From Conexibacter sp. (GTDB taxonomy: Bacteria; Actinomycetota; Thermoleophilia; Solirubrobacterales; Solirubrobacteraceae): 5,308 bases of DNA. How positions within the stretch are numbered: position 1 is the stretch's first letter; each line of letters starts with the position of its first letter. Where the stretch lies: positions 1 to 5,308 of the forward strand of contig JAOPZP010000105.1 of NCBI GenBank assembly GCA_025964055.1. The letters run 5' to 3'. Below are positions 4,215-5,308 of this stretch, one piece after another. The notes beneath the pieces are model-generated. The model saw only the letters and a list, made by a program, of their open reading frames with translations, was not told the origin of the DNA and searched no databases. The position numbers and the translations under genes were made by a program.

Positions 4215-5308
4215 CCTCGCCGGTGCGCCGCGCTCGCCGCGCGGCGCTGGGGGTCGGCGTCCTGGCGCTGACGCTGCCCGCCTCCGCCTCCGCCCACGGG
4301 CTGGTCGGCAAGCAGGACCTGCCGATCCCGCGCTGGCTGTTCGCGTGGGCGGCGGCGGTCGTCCTGGTCGCCTCGTTCGTCGGGCTTGCGGTCCTGTGGG
4401 CGACGCCGCGCCTGCAGCAGGTCGTCGAGCGCCGCCGGTTCGCCATCCCGCGGGTCCTCGAGGTGCTCGCGGGCGCGCTCGGCGTCGCGGCCTTCGCCTT
4501 CGTGGTCTACGCCGGGTTCGCCGGCTCGCAGGCCGCAACGGCCAACATCCTGCCGACGGTCGTCTACGTGTACTTCTGGGTGGCGATCCCGTTCGTCAGC
4601 GCCGTCTTCGGCGACGTCTTCCGGGCGTTCAACCCGTGGCTGGCCGTCGGCAAGGCGACCGGCTGGGCCGCGCGGCGCCTCGGCGGCGACGCGGCGCCCG
4701 AGCCCCTGGCCTATCCCGCGCGGCTCGGCCGCTGGCCTGCCGTGATCGGCGTGCTGATCTTCGCCTGGGTCGAGTTGGTGTACGCCAACAAGGACGACCC
4801 GTCGCAGCTCGCGGTCATGGCGCTGGCCTACGCCGCCGTGCAGCTGGTCGGCATGAGCCTCTACGGCGTGCAGGCGTGGTCGACGCGCGGCGACGCGTTC
4901 GGGGTCTACTTCGGGATGTTCGCGCGGATCTCCCCGCTGCACTGGCGTGACCGCGCGCTGTACACGCGGCCGGTGCTCGGCGGCTGCCCGCCGCTGGCGC
5001 CGGTGGCCGGGACGGTCGCGCTGCTGTGCACGATGATCGGCACCACGAGCTTCGACGGGTTCTCCCAGGGCACGACGTGGAACTCGATCGTGCCGCACCT
5101 GCAGGACTTCTTCACGGGCGCCGGCTTCAACGCCGAGCACGCGCTGGAGGTGGCGGGGACGGTCGGGATCGTCGTCATGTGCTGCCTGATCGGGCTGCTG
5201 TACCGGCTCGGCGTCCTGGGCATGCAGAGCGTCGGGCGCGGCCGCTCGGCCGGCGAGCTCGCCGGGGCCTTCGCGCACACGCTGATCCCGATCGCGCTGG
5301 CCTACGTC
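4211..5308 (+). CDS. Polytopic membrane protein, coupled to the cupredoxin-like gene; 3' partial
   Basis: A GTG at 4211 overlaps the previous stop by four bases. GAGG at 4197-4200 is a weak ribosome binding site. The frame stays open for 366 codons to the right edge. Residues 1-28 resemble a signal peptide ending ASASA, with predicted cleavage A28|H29, so the mature protein would begin HGLVGKQDLPIP. Hydrophobic segments follow near 42-64, 83-104, 114-136, 175-192, 199-220, 263-278, 316-333 and 353-366. Recognisable stretches are FGDVFRAFNPWLAVG at 133-147, FARISPLHWRDRALYTRPVLGG at 237-258 (conserved-looking, with H244) and TTSFDGFSQG at 278-287. I recall similar actinobacterial proteins being auto-labelled fenitrothion hydrolase, but nothing here shows hydrolase motifs, so I do not adopt that name. 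Pairing with the cupredoxin-like gene suggests a shared membrane function, perhaps in metal handling. The function remains unknown. Confidence 0.88.
   Translation, partial: MTSPVRRARRAALGVGVLALTLPASASAHGLVGKQDLPIPRWLFAWAAAVVLVASFVGLAVLWATPRLQQVVERRRFAIPRVLEVLAGALGVAAFAFVVYAGFAGSQAATANILPTVVYVYFWVAIPFVSAVFGDVFRAFNPWLAVGKATGWAARRLGGDAAPEPLAYPARLGRWPAVIGVLIFAWVELVYANKDDPSQLAVMALAYAAVQLVGMSLYGVQAWSTRGDAFGVYFGMFARISPLHWRDRALYTRPVLGGCPPLAPVAGTVALLCTMIGTTSFDGFSQGTTWNSIVPHLQDFFTGAGFNAEHALEVAGTVGIVVMCCLIGLLYRLGVLGMQSVGRGRSAGELAGAFAHTLIPIALAYV

Noticed and set aside
3732..4538. 268-residue reverse open frame
   Set aside because: It is Arg/Pro-rich low-complexity shadow opposite the cupredoxin-like and membrane genes, with no recognisable motif.
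3865..4950. 361-residue forward open frame in another phase
   Set aside because: It is Arg/Ala/Ser-rich and spans the boundary of two well-supported genes. It is a high-GC frame shadow.
4079..5278. 399-residue reverse open frame
   Set aside because: Its composition (Arg, Asp, Glu, His, with no hydrophobic core) is the antisense shadow of the hydrophobic membrane protein. The forward frame shows helices, a signal peptide and coupling to the upstream gene.
4211..5308. Assigning fenitrothion hydrolase activity to the membrane protein
   Set aside because: I recall that label on similar proteins, but no hydrolase motif is visible and the sequence alone does not support an organophosphate-degrading role.
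1..5308. CRISPR arrays, tRNA or rRNA genes, insertion sequences, prophage or defence genes
   Set aside because: No spaced direct repeats, cloverleaf-like sequence, transposase motifs or terminal inverted repeats were seen on either strand.

Overview
This 5.3 kb window is very GC-rich, with strong G/C preference at third codon positions, GTG and TTG starts, and proteins rich in Ala, Gly, Arg and Val. It looks like a chromosomal segment of a high-GC actinobacterium. The secreted six-cysteine paralogues and the cupredoxin-like/polytopic membrane pair resemble proteins I associate with Solirubrobacterales (Thermoleophilia). That placement is from memory of protein style, not from a search.

Layout, left to right. 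(1) Positions 1-1107, + strand: a calcineurin-like metallophosphoesterase, open at the left edge. Its catalytic core is good from about position 121 on, but the first ~40 codons do not look like this family. The first metal-binding motifs are missing, so the gene appears joined to an unrelated protein. (2) Positions 1104-1916, - strand: a TlpA/DipZ-C-terminus-like thioredoxin-fold protein without a CxxC motif. It converges on gene 1, and the two stop codons share one CTAG. (3) Positions 1917-1991: a short divergent promoter region. (4) Positions 1992-2732 and 2910-3659, + strand: two tandem paralogues encoding small secreted proteins. Each has a Sec signal peptide, AxA|Q cleavage at residue 23/24, six cysteines in the same pattern and a terminal GKC. 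Their 5' leaders and ribosome binding sites are also similar, and each gene is followed by hairpins. (5) Positions 3747-4214 and 4211-5308, + strand: a two-gene operon with a 4-base stop/start overlap. It encodes a membrane-anchored cupredoxin-like protein and a polytopic membrane protein that runs off the right edge. No gene-free stretch is longer than about 180 bases.

Working together: the two secreted paralogues look like one duplicated unit of unknown function. The last two genes almost certainly act together at the membrane. The histidine-rich, cysteine-free cupredoxin-like domain, beside a membrane protein predicted to begin with histidine after signal cleavage, makes a metal (copper) role a reasonable hypothesis, but it is unproven. 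The phosphoesterase and the thioredoxin-like protein have no evident link to the rest.
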